Counted from the stretch's first letter, positions 54,575 through 63,703 are shown. The stretch is DNA of 64,000 nt from Haematobacter massiliensis (GCF_000740795.1 NZ_JGYG01000007.1:186001-250000), one strand, 5' to 3'. Notes: generated by a model from the sequence alone, not told the origin. Translations and numbers: made by a program.

Positions 54575-56040
54575 TCCCCCGCCTCCCTCCCGAGCTGCTC
54601 GCGCTCCAGCCGGGAATGGCGCGCGGAATAGGTGAAGTAGAAGATCGCCGCGAGTGTGCCCCAGATCGCCGTCAGTTCGAACACGATCCACGACAGGTTG
54701 GCGATGAGGTAAAGGCAGCAGCAGATGGACAGGATCGGTAGCAGCGGGAAGAAGGGTACCTTGAACCCGCGCGGGGCAGTCGGGTTACGATAGCGCAGGA
54801 TGATGACGCCGAGCGACACGACCGTGAACGCAATGAGCGTGCCCATGCTCGTCATGTCCCAGAGCACAGCAGCGGGAACGAAGGCCGCAACCAGTGCCAC
54901 CAGCGTGGCCACGATGAAGGTATTGGCGACCGGCGTCATGGTGCGCGGATCGACCCGGTGGAAGATCGGTGGCAGCATCCCGTCCCGCGACATGGCGAAC
55001 AGGATCCGGGTCTGGCCATAAAGCACGATCAGCGTCACCGAAAAGACCGAGATCACCGCCCCCGCCGATAGGATGATCGCCGGAACACGCGATCCTGTGA
55101 TGTTCTGAAGGATGAGCGCCAGCCCCGCCTCCTGTCCCTCGAACTGCTCGGGGGGCTGCGCCCCGATCGCCGTGAAGGCAACCAGCACATAGAAGGTTAT
55201 CACGATCAGCAGCGCGCAAATGATCGCCAGCGGCAGGTTGCGCCGCGGGTTCTCCACTTCTTCCCCCGCGGTAGAAACGGCGTCCAGCCCGACGAAGGTG
55301 AAGAAGATGGAACCCGCTGCCGCGCTGATCCCGGCAAAGCCGTGGGGCGCGAAGGGGGTCATGTTGTCGGAGTTGAACGCCGTCAGCGCGATGGCGATGA
55401 AAAGCACCAGAACGCCGAGTTTGATGACAACCATGATCGCGTTGAGACGCGCGGATTCCTTTGCCCCCCGCACCAGCAGAAGCGCGCAGAGAAAGACCAG
55501 AACGGCGGCGGGCAGGTTGATCAGCCCCTCGCCGCCGAAGCGCAGGTCATAGCCATCCGCCACCAGCGGCGCCGACAACATCCAGCGCGGCAGTTCGTGA
55601 CCCGTCACATTCCAGATCAGGTTGTGCAGATATTCGCTCCAGCCCACCGACACGGCAGAGGCGGAGATGCCGTATTCCAGCACCAGACAGGCCGCCACCA
55701 GAAAGGCTGTCCCCTCCCCCAGCGTCGCATAGGCATAGGAATAGGATGACCCGGACACCGGGATCATCGAACTCATCTCCGCATAGCAGAGCGCGGTCAT
55801 CCCGGCGGTGAGCCCCGCCAGCAGGAAGGAGATAAGCACCCCAGGGCCTGCGACGGGCACCTGCTCGCTCAGCACGAAGAAAATCCCTGTGCCGATGGTC
55901 GCTCCCACCCCGAACATGATGAGCTGAAAGAGCGTGATGGACCGCCCGAGATTTTCGGAACCTGTCTTTTCACCGTCTATCGTCGGGTCGATGCGTTTCG
56001 TCCGGGTCAATCGCCGGAGCAGGGGCACGGATGCGGCCAT
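54571..56040 (-). CDS. APC-family amino acid permease
   Basis: A 489-residue carrier with about 12 or more helices. The APC signature GVGATIGTGIFFVLS lies near residue 45, and GLDAVSTAGEEVENPRRNLP near residue 250 is the cationic amino acid transporter pattern. The segment ISFLLAGLTAGMTALCYAEM (part: LTALCYAEM-like) covers helix 2. It is coupled to the downstream universal stress protein gene. Proximity to arginase suggests a basic amino acid as substrate, but that is only a guess. Confidence 0.92.
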   Translation of the reverse strand: MAASVPLLRRLTRTKRIDPTIDGEKTGSENLGRSITLFQLIMFGVGATIGTGIFFVLSEQVPVAGPGVLISFLLAGLTAGMTALCYAEMSSMIPVSGSSYSYAYATLGEGTAFLVAACLVLEYGISASAVSVGWSEYLHNLIWNVTGHELPRWMLSAPLVADGYDLRFGGEGLINLPAAVLVFLCALLLVRGAKESARLNAIMVVIKLGVLVLFIAIALTAFNSDNMTPFAPHGFAGISAAAGSIFFTFVGLDAVSTAGEEVENPRRNLPLAIICALLIVITFYVLVAFTAIGAQPPEQFEGQEAGLALILQNITGSRVPAIILSAGAVISVFSVTLIVLYGQTRILFAMSRDGMLPPIFHRVDPRTMTPVANTFIVATLVALVAAFVPAAVLWDMTSMGTLIAFTVVSLGVIILRYRNPTAPRGFKVPFFPLLPILSICCCLYLIANLSWIVFELTAIWGTLAAIFYFTYSARHSRLEREQLGREAGE

Positions 56041-56472
56041 GCTTTGTCAGTCCCTCGTCAGCGCCGCGCCTTCTGCGGCTTGTCCCTGGAAAGTAGGCTC
56101 TGTTTTGGAGAGTAGCGCGTCCCGGCGCGCCTGCGACAATTCATTCGCATTTTGCCGTACAGTCCCTTGCGCGACGGCTGTGGCACCACACTTGCAGAGG
56201 AAAAGCCGTCAAGGCGCATACCAGCAGACCAAATGGTAAAAAACGATGACGTTTGCCGCTTTCTTTCGGGCCGCGAACATTGTTTCGCGGCACCGCTGTC
56301 ATGGCGAGACAGGATCGGCACGGCGGGGCGCAAACGCGCCCGTTCTCCTCACGGCACGCCCTGCCCCGGCCTCGCCCGCCATTGCAGCGGGCGGGGATAG
56401 GCTCTATCCCCCGCCCACCGGCGCCCGCCACCCGACCAGGGCCGGACAGTCCGCAGCCCGAAGGGAACGACC
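56041..56472. other. Non-coding leader region upstream of metNIQ with several hairpins
   Basis: This 432-bp gap separates the divergent APC permease and metN genes. No protein-like frame is present. It contains a perfect 8-bp hairpin (56270-56277 with 56284-56291) and two overlapping hairpins near metN (see the separate entry). I looked for a SAM-II or SAM/SAH riboswitch core and could not find one with confidence. Confidence 0.5.
56373..56416 (+). promoter_or_regulatory. Mutually exclusive hairpins in the metN leader
   Basis: Hairpin A pairs CGCCCGC (56373-56379) with GCGGGCG (56387-56393). Hairpin B pairs GGGCGGGGATAG (56389-56400) with the facing arm 56404-56416, a 12-bp stem with one bulged C and a 3-nt loop. 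They share 56389-56393, so both cannot form at once. The end of B is 56 nt before the metN ATG. This could be an attenuator, or a chance product of GC-rich sequence. Confidence 0.4.
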
Positions 56473-57576
56473 ATGAGACCGACCGAACAACCGGCAGACA
56501 GCGCGACGACGGCAGGTGCCGCCATCGTGTTCGACGCGGTCGGCAAGTCCTATCCCAAGCGGGGCAGCGGTACCGTCACCGCGCTGGAGGACGTGAGCCT
56601 GACCGTCGCGCCCGGCGACATCACCGGGATCATCGGCCGCTCCGGCGCAGGGAAATCGACGCTGCTGCGCATGGTCAACGGACTGGAACGCCCGACGGCG
56701 GGACGGGTGCTGGTCGGCGGGCGGGACGTGGGCGCGGCCAGCAACGCCGAACTGCGCCAGATCCGGCGCGAGGTTGGCATGATCTTCCAGCACTTCAACC
56801 TGCTGGCCTCCCGCACCGTGTTCGACAACATCGCCCTGCCGCTGGAGATCGCCGGGACGCCCTCCGCGCAGATCGCGCCGCGCGTGAACGAGCTGATCGA
56901 CCTCGTCGGCTTGGGAGACCAGCGGAGCCGCTATCCCGCCGAACTCTCGGGCGGGCAGAAGCAACGCGTGGGCATCGCCCGTGCGCTGGCCACCCGTCCC
57001 AAGGTGCTGCTCTCGGACGAGGCGACCTCTGCCCTCGACCCGGAGACGACGCGCACGGTGCTGGCGCTGCTCTCCGACATCAACCGCGAGCTGGGCCTGA
57101 CGATCCTGCTCATCACCCATGAGATGGCCGTGGTGCGCGATATCGCGAGCCATGTGGCCGTGCTGGACAAGGGCCGCCTCGTCGAGACGGGGGAAACCTA
57201 TGCCGTCTTCTCCCGCCCCGCCCATGCGACGACACGCTCCTTCCTGACCGGCATCACCGGGGTTGCCCTGCCCCGCTTCATCGCCGACCGCATCCGGCCC
57301 GATGCCGGAACCGGCGCGGCGGAGGAAGTGATGCAGATCACCTTCACCGGCAATCATGCAACCGACCCGATGCTCGCCCGGCTCACCGTGGAACTCGGCG
57401 TGCCGGTCAACATCCTCGCCGGTGCCATCGAGGAGATCGGGCCGCACCCCTTCGGCAGCCTCATCGTCTCCGTCCCGGCGGAGCGCGGGGAGGCGTCGCG
57501 CGGCTTCCTTGAATCCCACGGACTACTGACGGAGGTGCTGGGCTATGTCCCCCGTGCTGATCAACCTTCTCTATGA
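56473..57576 (+). CDS. metN: Methionine ABC transporter ATP-binding protein MetN
   Basis: A 367-residue ATPase with Walker A GRSGAGKST, signature LSGGQKQRVGIARAL and Walker B LLSDEATSALD. The C-terminal NIL domain (about 290-355, MQITFTGN...LVSVPAE-like) binds methionine and inhibits the transporter when cells are replete. It has a 25-residue N-terminal extension rich in Ala and Thr. It is the first gene of metNIQ and overlaps metI by 32 nt. It energises methionine uptake at the inner membrane. Confidence 0.95.
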   Translation: MRPTEQPADSATTAGAAIVFDAVGKSYPKRGSGTVTALEDVSLTVAPGDITGIIGRSGAGKSTLLRMVNGLERPTAGRVLVGGRDVGAASNAELRQIRREVGMIFQHFNLLASRTVFDNIALPLEIAGTPSAQIAPRVNELIDLVGLGDQRSRYPAELSGGQKQRVGIARALATRPKVLLSDEATSALDPETTRTVLALLSDINRELGLTILLITHEMAVVRDIASHVAVLDKGRLVETGETYAVFSRPAHATTRSFLTGITGVALPRFIADRIRPDAGTGAAEEVMQITFTGNHATDPMLARLTVELGVPVNILAGAIEEIGPHPFGSLIVSVPAERGEASRGFLESHGLLTEVLGYVPRADQPSL

Positions 57577-58219
57577 GTCCACGCTGGAGACGCTCTACAT
57601 GGTGGCAATGTCCACCGTGTTCGGCACGCTCGCCGGCCTGCCGCTCGGCGTCTTCCTCGCCACCTCGCGGCGGGGGGAGATCCTCTCCGCCCCGGCGGTG
57701 AACGGGGTGCTGGGTCTTATTGTGAACGCGACCCGCTCGGTGCCGTTCATCATCCTCGTCGTGGCGATCATCCCCTTTACCCGCGCGCTCGTCGGCACGT
57801 CCATCGGCACCACGGCGGCCATCGTACCGCTGACCATTGCCGCCGTGCCCTTCATCGCGCGTCTGGTGGAAACCGCGATCCGGGAGATCGACAGCGGCCT
57901 GATCGAAGCCGCCCGCGCGATGGGGGCTACACCACTTCAGATCATCCGCAAGGTGCTGATCCCGGAGGCGCTGCCGGGGATCACGCTGGGCCTCACGCTC
58001 GCCGTGGTCAGCCTCATCGGCTATTCGGCCATGGTGGGCGCCGTGGGCGGCAAGGGGCTGGGCGATCTCGGCATCCGCTATGGCTATCAGCGCTTCATGC
58101 CGGAGGTGATGCTGATCGTCGTCATCATCCTGATCGTGCTGGTGCAACTCGTGCAGACGGTGGGCGAGTTCATCGCCGCCCGTCTCGACAAACGCGCCGC
58201 GAAGAACCGCGGCCGCTGA
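57545..58219 (+). CDS. metI: Methionine ABC transporter permease MetI
   Basis: A 224-residue permease with five helices and the coupling loop EAARAMGATPLQIIRKVLIPEALPG (part: AARAMGATPLQII). ATG 57545 follows GGAGGTG at 57531-57537 inside the end of metN, giving a 32-nt overlap. With MetN and MetQ it forms the MetNIQ importer for D- and L-methionine. Confidence 0.95.
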   Translation: MSPVLINLLYESTLETLYMVAMSTVFGTLAGLPLGVFLATSRRGEILSAPAVNGVLGLIVNATRSVPFIILVVAIIPFTRALVGTSIGTTAAIVPLTIAAVPFIARLVETAIREIDSGLIEAARAMGATPLQIIRKVLIPEALPGITLGLTLAVVSLIGYSAMVGAVGGKGLGDLGIRYGYQRFMPEVMLIVVIILIVLVQLVQTVGEFIAARLDKRAAKNRGR

Positions 58220-58242
58220 CTTCACACGCAAGAGGTATTCCC

Positions 58243-59019
58243 ATGCTGCGTCTCACAACCTTTGTCTCCGCCCTCGCGCTGTCGGCGGTCGCCGCCTTCG
58301 CCGCCGATATCAAGGTCGGCGTGTCTCCGGGCGAACATGCCGAGATCATGGAAGAAGTCGCGAAAGTCGCGAAGCCCAAGGGGCTGAACATCGAAGTGGT
58401 CGAATTCTCCGACTACGTGGTGCCGAACCAGGCGCTGGCCGATGGCGATCTGAACGCGAATTCGTTCCAGCATCAGCCCTATCTCGACAACCAGATCAGG
58501 GACCGTGGTTTCGATCTGGTCTCCGTCGCGAAGACGATCACCACACCGATGGGGATCTACTCCAGCAAGCTGAAATCGCTGGAGGAGCTGAAGGACGGCG
58601 CCAAGATCGCCATTCCGAACGATCCCACCAATGGCGGGCGGGCGCTGCTGCTGCTTCAGGATCTGGGGCTGCTGAAGCTGGCCGAGGGCACCGGGCTCGT
58701 CCCGACCGTCCTCGATGTGACCGAAAACCCGAAGAAGTTCACCTTCCTCGAACTGGATGCGGCGCAGCTTCCGCGCTCGCTGCCCGATGCGGACGTGTCG
58801 ATCATCAACACGAACTACGCGCTGGCCGCCGGCCTCAATCCCAAGACCGACACCATCGCGCGGGAAAAGGCCGAAAGCCCCTACGCCAATGTCATCGTGG
58901 TGCGTCGCGCAGATGCAAACGCCGATTGGCTGCCCACGCTGATCGAGGCCTACCACTCGCCCGAGATCAAGACCTTCATTCAGGAGAAGTATCAGGACGC
59001 GGTCATCACCGCCTGGTAA
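58243..59019 (+). CDS. metQ: Methionine ABC transporter substrate-binding protein MetQ
   Basis: A 258-residue NlpA/MetQ-family binding protein. The signal peptide ends in AAFA|AD and lacks a lipobox Cys, so this copy is probably periplasmic and not a lipoprotein. Family segments are IKVGVSPGEHAEIMEEVAK, NANSFQHQPYL and IPNDPTNGGRALLLL (part: IPNDPTNGGRAL). It starts 23 nt after metI with AGAGG upstream and closes the operon. Confidence 0.94.
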   Translation: MLRLTTFVSALALSAVAAFAADIKVGVSPGEHAEIMEEVAKVAKPKGLNIEVVEFSDYVVPNQALADGDLNANSFQHQPYLDNQIRDRGFDLVSVAKTITTPMGIYSSKLKSLEELKDGAKIAIPNDPTNGGRALLLLQDLGLLKLAEGTGLVPTVLDVTENPKKFTFLELDAAQLPRSLPDADVSIINTNYALAAGLNPKTDTIAREKAESPYANVIVVRRADANADWLPTLIEAYHSPEIKTFIQEKYQDAVITAW

Positions 59020-59717
59020 TCCGTCCGGGAAACCGCAGCGGCCGGGGGCGCCACGTCTCCCGGCCCAGACGTCTTTCGGTGCTAAGGCCACGACCGCCCT
59101 CGCGCGTTGCGTTCCCGCCTCACGGCCAGCACCGGGGCACCGCGGTCGCAAGTTGACGGCGGCGGGTTCGATCCCGCCGCCGTAACTCCACTGGGAGCCA
59201 CACCTCGCGGGACAGGCATGGACATGCCTCCGTCTGACATGTGCCTCGCACCGCCGCCTCGCAGGTTGACCGCCCCCTCGCGACGCAGGACGAACCCACC
59301 TCGAAATACGCGTTGCGGGCTGCGGTCATTGCGCCAGCGGGCTGCGCCGAAGACCTGGATTCTCGATCCGACGGTTACCAATCCACCGGCAGCATCCAGC
59401 GCACCGTCCCGGATTCAGGGGTCAATGATGAGCGTTGGAAGCGTCCCGGCGAGGTTTGGGGCACAGCCCCGCCGGATCCACCTGCCGTCAGTCCGGCCAG
59501 AACTTGATGAACCTGGATGCGCCGCCGCCGCGTCCCCCGGCATCGGCCCGATGCGGTCGCGCCGCGCCTGCAGATCACCGGGACTGGCTCGCTCGCCGCT
59601 AGCCGATAACAGGTCCATCGCAAAAGGGATGGGTTTCGTTCCGCCCCGTCACCCCGTCGCCGGACCACGACACCCTGTGCTCAGCCGCAAGCCAGAGGAG
59701 GTCACGCCACAACGACT
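59020..59717. other. Intergenic region between metQ and the octamer array
   Basis: About 700 bp without a supported gene. It holds a terminator-like hairpin after metQ (59040-59065) and a GC-rich hairpin around TTCGAT (near 59155-59178). Several frames are open but have low-complexity, Arg/Pro-rich composition and no ribosome sites. With the array it makes the longest gene-free stretch in the window. Confidence 0.55.
59040..59065 (+). terminator. Terminator-like hairpin after metQ
   Basis: GGCCGGG (59040-59046) pairs with CCCGGCC (59059-59065) around a 12-nt loop, starting 21 nt after the metQ stop. It lacks a T run, although TCTTT follows about 6-10 nt later. Confidence 0.45.
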
Positions 59718-60172
59718 GCTGACGTGCTGACGTGCTGACGTGCTGACGTGCTGACGTGCTGACGTGCTGACGTGCTGACGTGCTGACGTGCTGACGTGCT
59801 GACGTGCTGACGTGCTGACGTGCTGACGTGCTGACGTGCTGACGTGCTGACGTGCTGACGTGCTGACGTGCTGACGTGCTGACGTGCTGACGTGCTGACG
59901 TGCTGACGTGCTGACGTGCTGACGTGCTGACGTGCTGACGTGCTGACGTGCTGACGTGCTGACGTGCTGACGTGCTGACGTGCTGACGTGCTGACGTGCT
60001 GACGTGCTGACGTGCTGACGTGCTGACGTGCTGACGTGCTGACGTGCTGACGTGCTGACGTGCTGACGTGCTGACGTGCTGACGTGCTGACGTGCTGACG
60101 TGCTGACGTGCTGACGTGCTGACGTGCTGACGTGCTGACGTGCTGACGTGCTGACGTGCTGACGTGCTGACG
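59718..60172. repeat. Perfect tandem octanucleotide array (GCTGACGT), 56.9 copies
   Basis: From 59718 to 60172 the sequence is a strict 8-bp period, 56 complete GCTGACGT units plus GCTGACG, with no mismatch that I can find. The array ends 45 bp before the stop of the minus-strand SIP gene. The plus strand has a TGA in each frame every 24 nt, but the minus strand has no stop at all, and all three minus frames spell the same octapeptide (RQHVSTSA). Single-stranded copies can fold into small ACGT-GCTG-ACGT hairpins. Such perfect homogeneity implies recent expansion or active homogenisation. Confidence 0.98.
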
Positions 60173-60217
60173 ATGCGGCTCGCGCACTCTGCGGGTGGAC
60201 GCAAGGGGCAATGCCCT

Positions 60218-61288
60218 TCAAGCCCGCTGGCCGCGCGGGCGCCATTTTGCTCCGGCGGGAAAGTCACGCGCCGGGTTGGCGTTACCTGCGCTCATCCCGC
60301 GCCGCCATAGATCCCGTACATTGCCGGCCACTTCGGGGTGCTCCGTCAGCCACAGGCGGATATCCTGGGCAACACCCGCTTCCGCGCCCGCCCACAGCAC
60401 CCCGCCGACCCCCCCCTCACGAAGGGCCGGGAGCAGCGCCGGAACCTGCCGGAGCGCCATGCCAGCGGGCACTTTCTCCAGCGGCGGACCCTCGCCTTCC
60501 AGCAGCACGACGCCCCGCGCCTCCGGGCGCAGTATCTCCAGAAGCCGCTGGATCACCGGGCGGGCAGCGGCGTCCCCTGCCAGTATCACGTCCTGCGCCT
60601 CGCGAAGCGCCGGAACCGCGGGCTCAGTTTCCGGGCCGGAGAGACCGCATCGGTCGCCCTTCCGTGCCCAGCGTGCCCATTCCGCCCCCGCGCCCCCGCC
60701 CTCATGCAGCAGGATATCCATCACAATCCGGCCCGCCTCGGGATCGACAGCGCGGATCGCGTGACGCCGGACGGCGGGGCGCCAGGCAGGATCGACCGGC
60801 AGCGGCAGCCCGTCGGGCCCTGCCTTGGGCCAGCGCGGCGTCATGCCCTCGGGCGGGAAATGGAAGCGGCCATAGGGCGACCCCGGATCGGCGAAACGTG
60901 CAAGATCGCTGCCGCTCAGCGTGAAGCGCCGCCAGTCCCCCATCCGCTCCACCTCGGCCACGGTCATCTCCCGGAAATCCGCATAGAGCGTTCCTGTCTC
61001 CACCGCACCGGTCCAGCGGATCACGGGATGTTCCGTCACACAGAATTCCAGCAGATGAGAGGCAATGAAATCCACCATCTCCTCCATCCCCGGGCGGTCA
61101 GACGCGCGCGCTTCCACCTCCACCCCGTCGACTGTAGGCCGGAAGAAGGCCTCCCCCATCGGCAGCCGTGCGCGCAGGGCCTCTCCCTGCCGTTCCAGCG
61201 TCACGTCCTGCTCCCGCAGGTGCCCGGCAAGTGCCTCGACAAGCGGCCGCGGCTCGGAGAGCGGTACATGGGCGGCGGCGGTGAACAT
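60218..61288 (-). CDS. DUF2218 plus siderophore-interacting FAD-binding protein
   Basis: A 356-residue fusion. Residues about 1-85 form a DUF2218 domain (GEAFFRPTVDGVEVEARA, then MVDFIASHLLEF). The remainder is a SIP-type flavoprotein of the ferredoxin-reductase fold: an FAD-binding part (RRFTLSG to AIRAVD), the conserved ILLHEGGGAGAEWARWARKGD (part: GAEWARWARKGD), and a NAD(P)H part (VILAGDAAARPVI). SIP proteins release iron from ferric siderophores by reduction in the cytoplasm. ATG 61288 is used. No siderophore receptor or Fur box was recognised. Its 3' end faces the octamer array. Confidence 0.88.
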   Translation of the reverse strand: MFTAAAHVPLSEPRPLVEALAGHLREQDVTLERQGEALRARLPMGEAFFRPTVDGVEVEARASDRPGMEEMVDFIASHLLEFCVTEHPVIRWTGAVETGTLYADFREMTVAEVERMGDWRRFTLSGSDLARFADPGSPYGRFHFPPEGMTPRWPKAGPDGLPLPVDPAWRPAVRRHAIRAVDPEAGRIVMDILLHEGGGAGAEWARWARKGDRCGLSGPETEPAVPALREAQDVILAGDAAARPVIQRLLEILRPEARGVVLLEGEGPPLEKVPAGMALRQVPALLPALREGGVGGVLWAGAEAGVAQDIRLWLTEHPEVAGNVRDLWRRGMSAGNANPARDFPAGAKWRPRGQRA

Positions 61289-61628
61289 CGCATTTCCTTT
61301 CGTCGCGCGGGCAGCCCGAACAGCGAACGCGCATGCTACGAGAGCCCCCGGATGATCAGATAGGCACGACGGCGAGGGAAAACCACATCTGCGCCGGTTC
61401 CACGCAACCGCAAGAAAGGACATTCTGGTATCCTGGCAGAACTTTCCGGTATGATTTCCGCGGTTACCCGGAGACAGTGGAACCGCTTTCCGCTCAGGGC
61501 TGTCTCACGCGGCTCCTGTCCGCCCCGCGCCCGCGTCGCGCACGGCCCGCCGGTCTTGCCAAGACGCGCCGCCGAGCAGACATGGGGGCCAAGGCACCTG
61601 CCACCCGAACCATCAGCGGAATGACGCC
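61289..61628. other. Divergent intergenic region, SIP gene / rhodanese operon
   Basis: A 340-bp gap containing the promoters of two divergent transcripts. A -10-like TATGAT lies at 61450-61455 without a convincing -35. No gene, palindrome of note or terminator was identified. Confidence 0.45.
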
Positions 61629-62564
61629 ATGAAACTCTTTTCTCTCACCGCGCTGGCCGCGATCGGCTGGGCGGCGATCGCCACGGCGGAGACCCCGGCC
61701 TTCGGCCCGCTCGTCACGCCCGCCGAACTGAATACGGCCCTCGCCGGGGCCGATGCGCCGACGGTGCTCGACATACGGGAGGCCGCCGCCTACGGGCAGG
61801 GCCATATCCCCGGCGCGATATCGGCGCCCTATGCGCTATTCCGCGGCCCGGCGGAAAATCCCGGCCAGCTCGTGCCGGAGAATGTGCTGGAGGACCGCTT
61901 CCGGGCGTTGGGGCTGAAGAAGGATCACCCGCTGGTCGTCGTGCATCAAGGCAAGGACGACAGCGACTTCGGCGCCGCCGCGCGCGTCTACTGGACGCTG
62001 AAATCCTCGGGCATCAGCCCGCTCGCCATTCTGAACGGCGGACAGGGCGCATGGGCGGCGGAAGGGCTGCCGCTGGAGACGCGGGCCAACACCCCCACCC
62101 CCTCCGATATCGAGATCACCTTCTCCCACCGCTGGCTCGCCGATGCGCAGGATGTGGCCGCCATCGTTGACGGCAAGCAGAGCGCCCGGCTGATCGACGC
62201 GCGTCCGCCCGCGTTCTTCAACGGGGATCAGGCGCATCCGCAGATGACCCGGCCCGGCACCCTGCCGGGGGCGGAGAACGTCTCCCATTCCGTCTGGTTC
62301 GATGGTCCGACCACCGTCACCACCGCAGCAGGGGCGGAAGCGGTGCTCCAGAAACTCGGCCTGAAGCAGGACGAGGAGATCGTGGCCTTCTGCAACACCG
62401 GGCATTGGGCGGCCACGGACTGGTTCGCTCTTTCCGAACTCGCGGGATTGCCCGATGTGAAGCTTTATCCCGACAGCATGGTCGGCTGGTCGCAGGGCGG
62501 CGGCGCGATGGAGAACACGCCCGGCCTGCTCCAGAACCTGATGAACCAGATCCGGTCCAAGTGA
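61629..62564 (+). CDS. Periplasmic thiosulfate sulfurtransferase (tandem rhodanese)
   Basis: A 311-residue protein with a Sec signal peptide (cleavage after TATA-like AIATA|ET) and two rhodanese domains at about 30-145 and 165-295. The first has DIREAAAYGQGHIPGA but no active-site Cys loop. The second has the active-site loop AFCNTGHWA with the persulfide Cys. It should transfer sulfur from thiosulfate or similar donors in the periplasm. It is followed, with a one-base overlap, by a YeeE-type permease, consistent with a sulfur uptake system. Confidence 0.92.
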   Translation: MKLFSLTALAAIGWAAIATAETPAFGPLVTPAELNTALAGADAPTVLDIREAAAYGQGHIPGAISAPYALFRGPAENPGQLVPENVLEDRFRALGLKKDHPLVVVHQGKDDSDFGAAARVYWTLKSSGISPLAILNGGQGAWAAEGLPLETRANTPTPSDIEITFSHRWLADAQDVAAIVDGKQSARLIDARPPAFFNGDQAHPQMTRPGTLPGAENVSHSVWFDGPTTVTTAAGAEAVLQKLGLKQDEEIVAFCNTGHWAATDWFALSELAGLPDVKLYPDSMVGWSQGGGAMENTPGLLQNLMNQIRSK

Positions 62565-63703
62565 TGACCACAGCTTCGAGCCAACTCGAAGGCGCCTCCT
62601 CCCCCATCGGGGAGGGGGCGAAACGCCTTCTGCTCATCCTGGCGGCCCTGGCGGCGGTCTTCGCCGTCTCGCTCTTTGCGGGCGCGCGGTACGGGCTGCT
62701 GCTCGCCATCGGGCTGGGCTTCGGCATCACGCTCGAGGGGCTGCATTTCGGCTTTGCCGGACCATGGCGCGCGATGATCCTGCGGCGGGAGCCGGCGGGC
62801 CTCCTGGCACAGCTTCTGGCTATCGGCCTTGTGGCCCTCGTGGCCTTCCCGCTCCTGCAATCCCATCCGGGAGAGTTGGGCGGAGCGGAGGCGCCCGTGG
62901 GCTGGGCGATGGTCGGCGGGGCCTTCGTCTTCGGCGCGGCGATGCAGGTCATCCTCGGCTGCGGCTCGGGAACCCTCGTCAACGCGGGCAGCGGCAATGC
63001 GGTGAGCCTCGTGGCCCTGCCATTCTTCTGCCTGGGCAGCTTCCTCGGCGCCGCGCATCTGCTGTGGTGGACGGACCTCGGCGCCCTGCCGATCATCGTG
63101 CTCCGCGGCACAAGCGGCCTGCTGGTCACGCTCGGCCTGCTCGCAGCCGTCGCTCTCGTCGTGTTTCTCATCGGCAAGCCCGGCACGCGCAAGCTACCGC
63201 CCCGGCTGATCTTCGCGGCACTGCTTCTGGCGGCGCTGGCGGTGGGCAACCTCGTAGTCGCGGGCCAGCCGTGGGGCGTGGTCTACGGCCTTGGCCTGTG
63301 GGCGGCCAAGGGCGCGGTCGCCCTGGGCGCAGACCTGTCCGGCAACGGCTTCTGGGGCGCGCCGGGGAATGCCGCGCGGCTTCAGGCGAGCATCCTGACC
63401 GATGTCACCTCCCTCACAAACATCGGCATCATCCTCGGCGCCTTTCTCGTTGCGGCATGGCGCAGGCACGGCCTCTCGCAGCCGCTGCCGAAACTCCCCG
63501 CCCGCGCCTGGGGCGCGGCGATCGTCGCGGGGCTGCTGCTCGGCTATTCCTCGCGGCTTGCCTTCGGCTGTAATGTGGGGGCCTTCTTCTCCGGTATCTC
63601 GACGGGGAGCCTGCACGGCTGGGCCTGGTTCGCGGCGGGGTTTGCCGGTTCCTGTCTCGGGGTGAAGCTGCGACCGCTGGTCGGGCTGGAGGCCCGCAAA
63701 TGA
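62564..63703 (+). CDS. YeeE/YedE-family thiosulfate (sulfur) transporter
   Basis: A 379-residue membrane protein with about 9-11 helices and two YeeE/YedE repeats. The conserved pore cysteines are in GCGSGTLVNAGSGN (near residue 130) and FGCNVGAFFSG (near residue 335), which in TsuA relay thiosulfate through the membrane. ATG 62564 overlaps the rhodanese stop (TGATG), and its own stop overlaps the following 54-residue frame (ATGA). The group is a predicted thiosulfate-uptake operon. Confidence 0.92.
   Translation: MTTASSQLEGASSPIGEGAKRLLLILAALAAVFAVSLFAGARYGLLLAIGLGFGITLEGLHFGFAGPWRAMILRREPAGLLAQLLAIGLVALVAFPLLQSHPGELGGAEAPVGWAMVGGAFVFGAAMQVILGCGSGTLVNAGSGNAVSLVALPFFCLGSFLGAAHLLWWTDLGALPIIVLRGTSGLLVTLGLLAAVALVVFLIGKPGTRKLPPRLIFAALLLAALAVGNLVVAGQPWGVVYGLGLWAAKGAVALGADLSGNGFWGAPGNAARLQASILTDVTSLTNIGIILGAFLVAAWRRHGLSQPLPKLPARAWGAAIVAGLLLGYSSRLAFGCNVGAFFSGISTGSLHGWAWFAAGFAGSCLGVKLRPLVGLEARK

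Noticed and set aside
56041-56472. SAM-II or SAM/SAH riboswitch before metN
   Set aside because: I could not find the conserved pseudoknot core of either class by eye. Only generic GC-rich hairpins are seen.
59150-59190. tRNA or tmRNA 3' end (GGTTCGATCCC-like arm followed by ACTCCA)
   Set aside because: The loop would be six nucleotides on a long perfect GC stem, not a 7-nt T-loop with a 5-bp stem. No matching acceptor or anticodon arm is found upstream.
59718-60172. CRISPR array
   Set aside because: The units are contiguous 8-mers without spacers, and there are no cas genes in the window.
59599-60267. Three long overlapping minus-strand frames rich in the RQHVSTSA repeat
   Set aside because: They are open only because the 8-bp DNA period has no stop on that strand. 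All three frames give the same peptide, there is no ribosome site, and the frames overlap the real SIP gene end.
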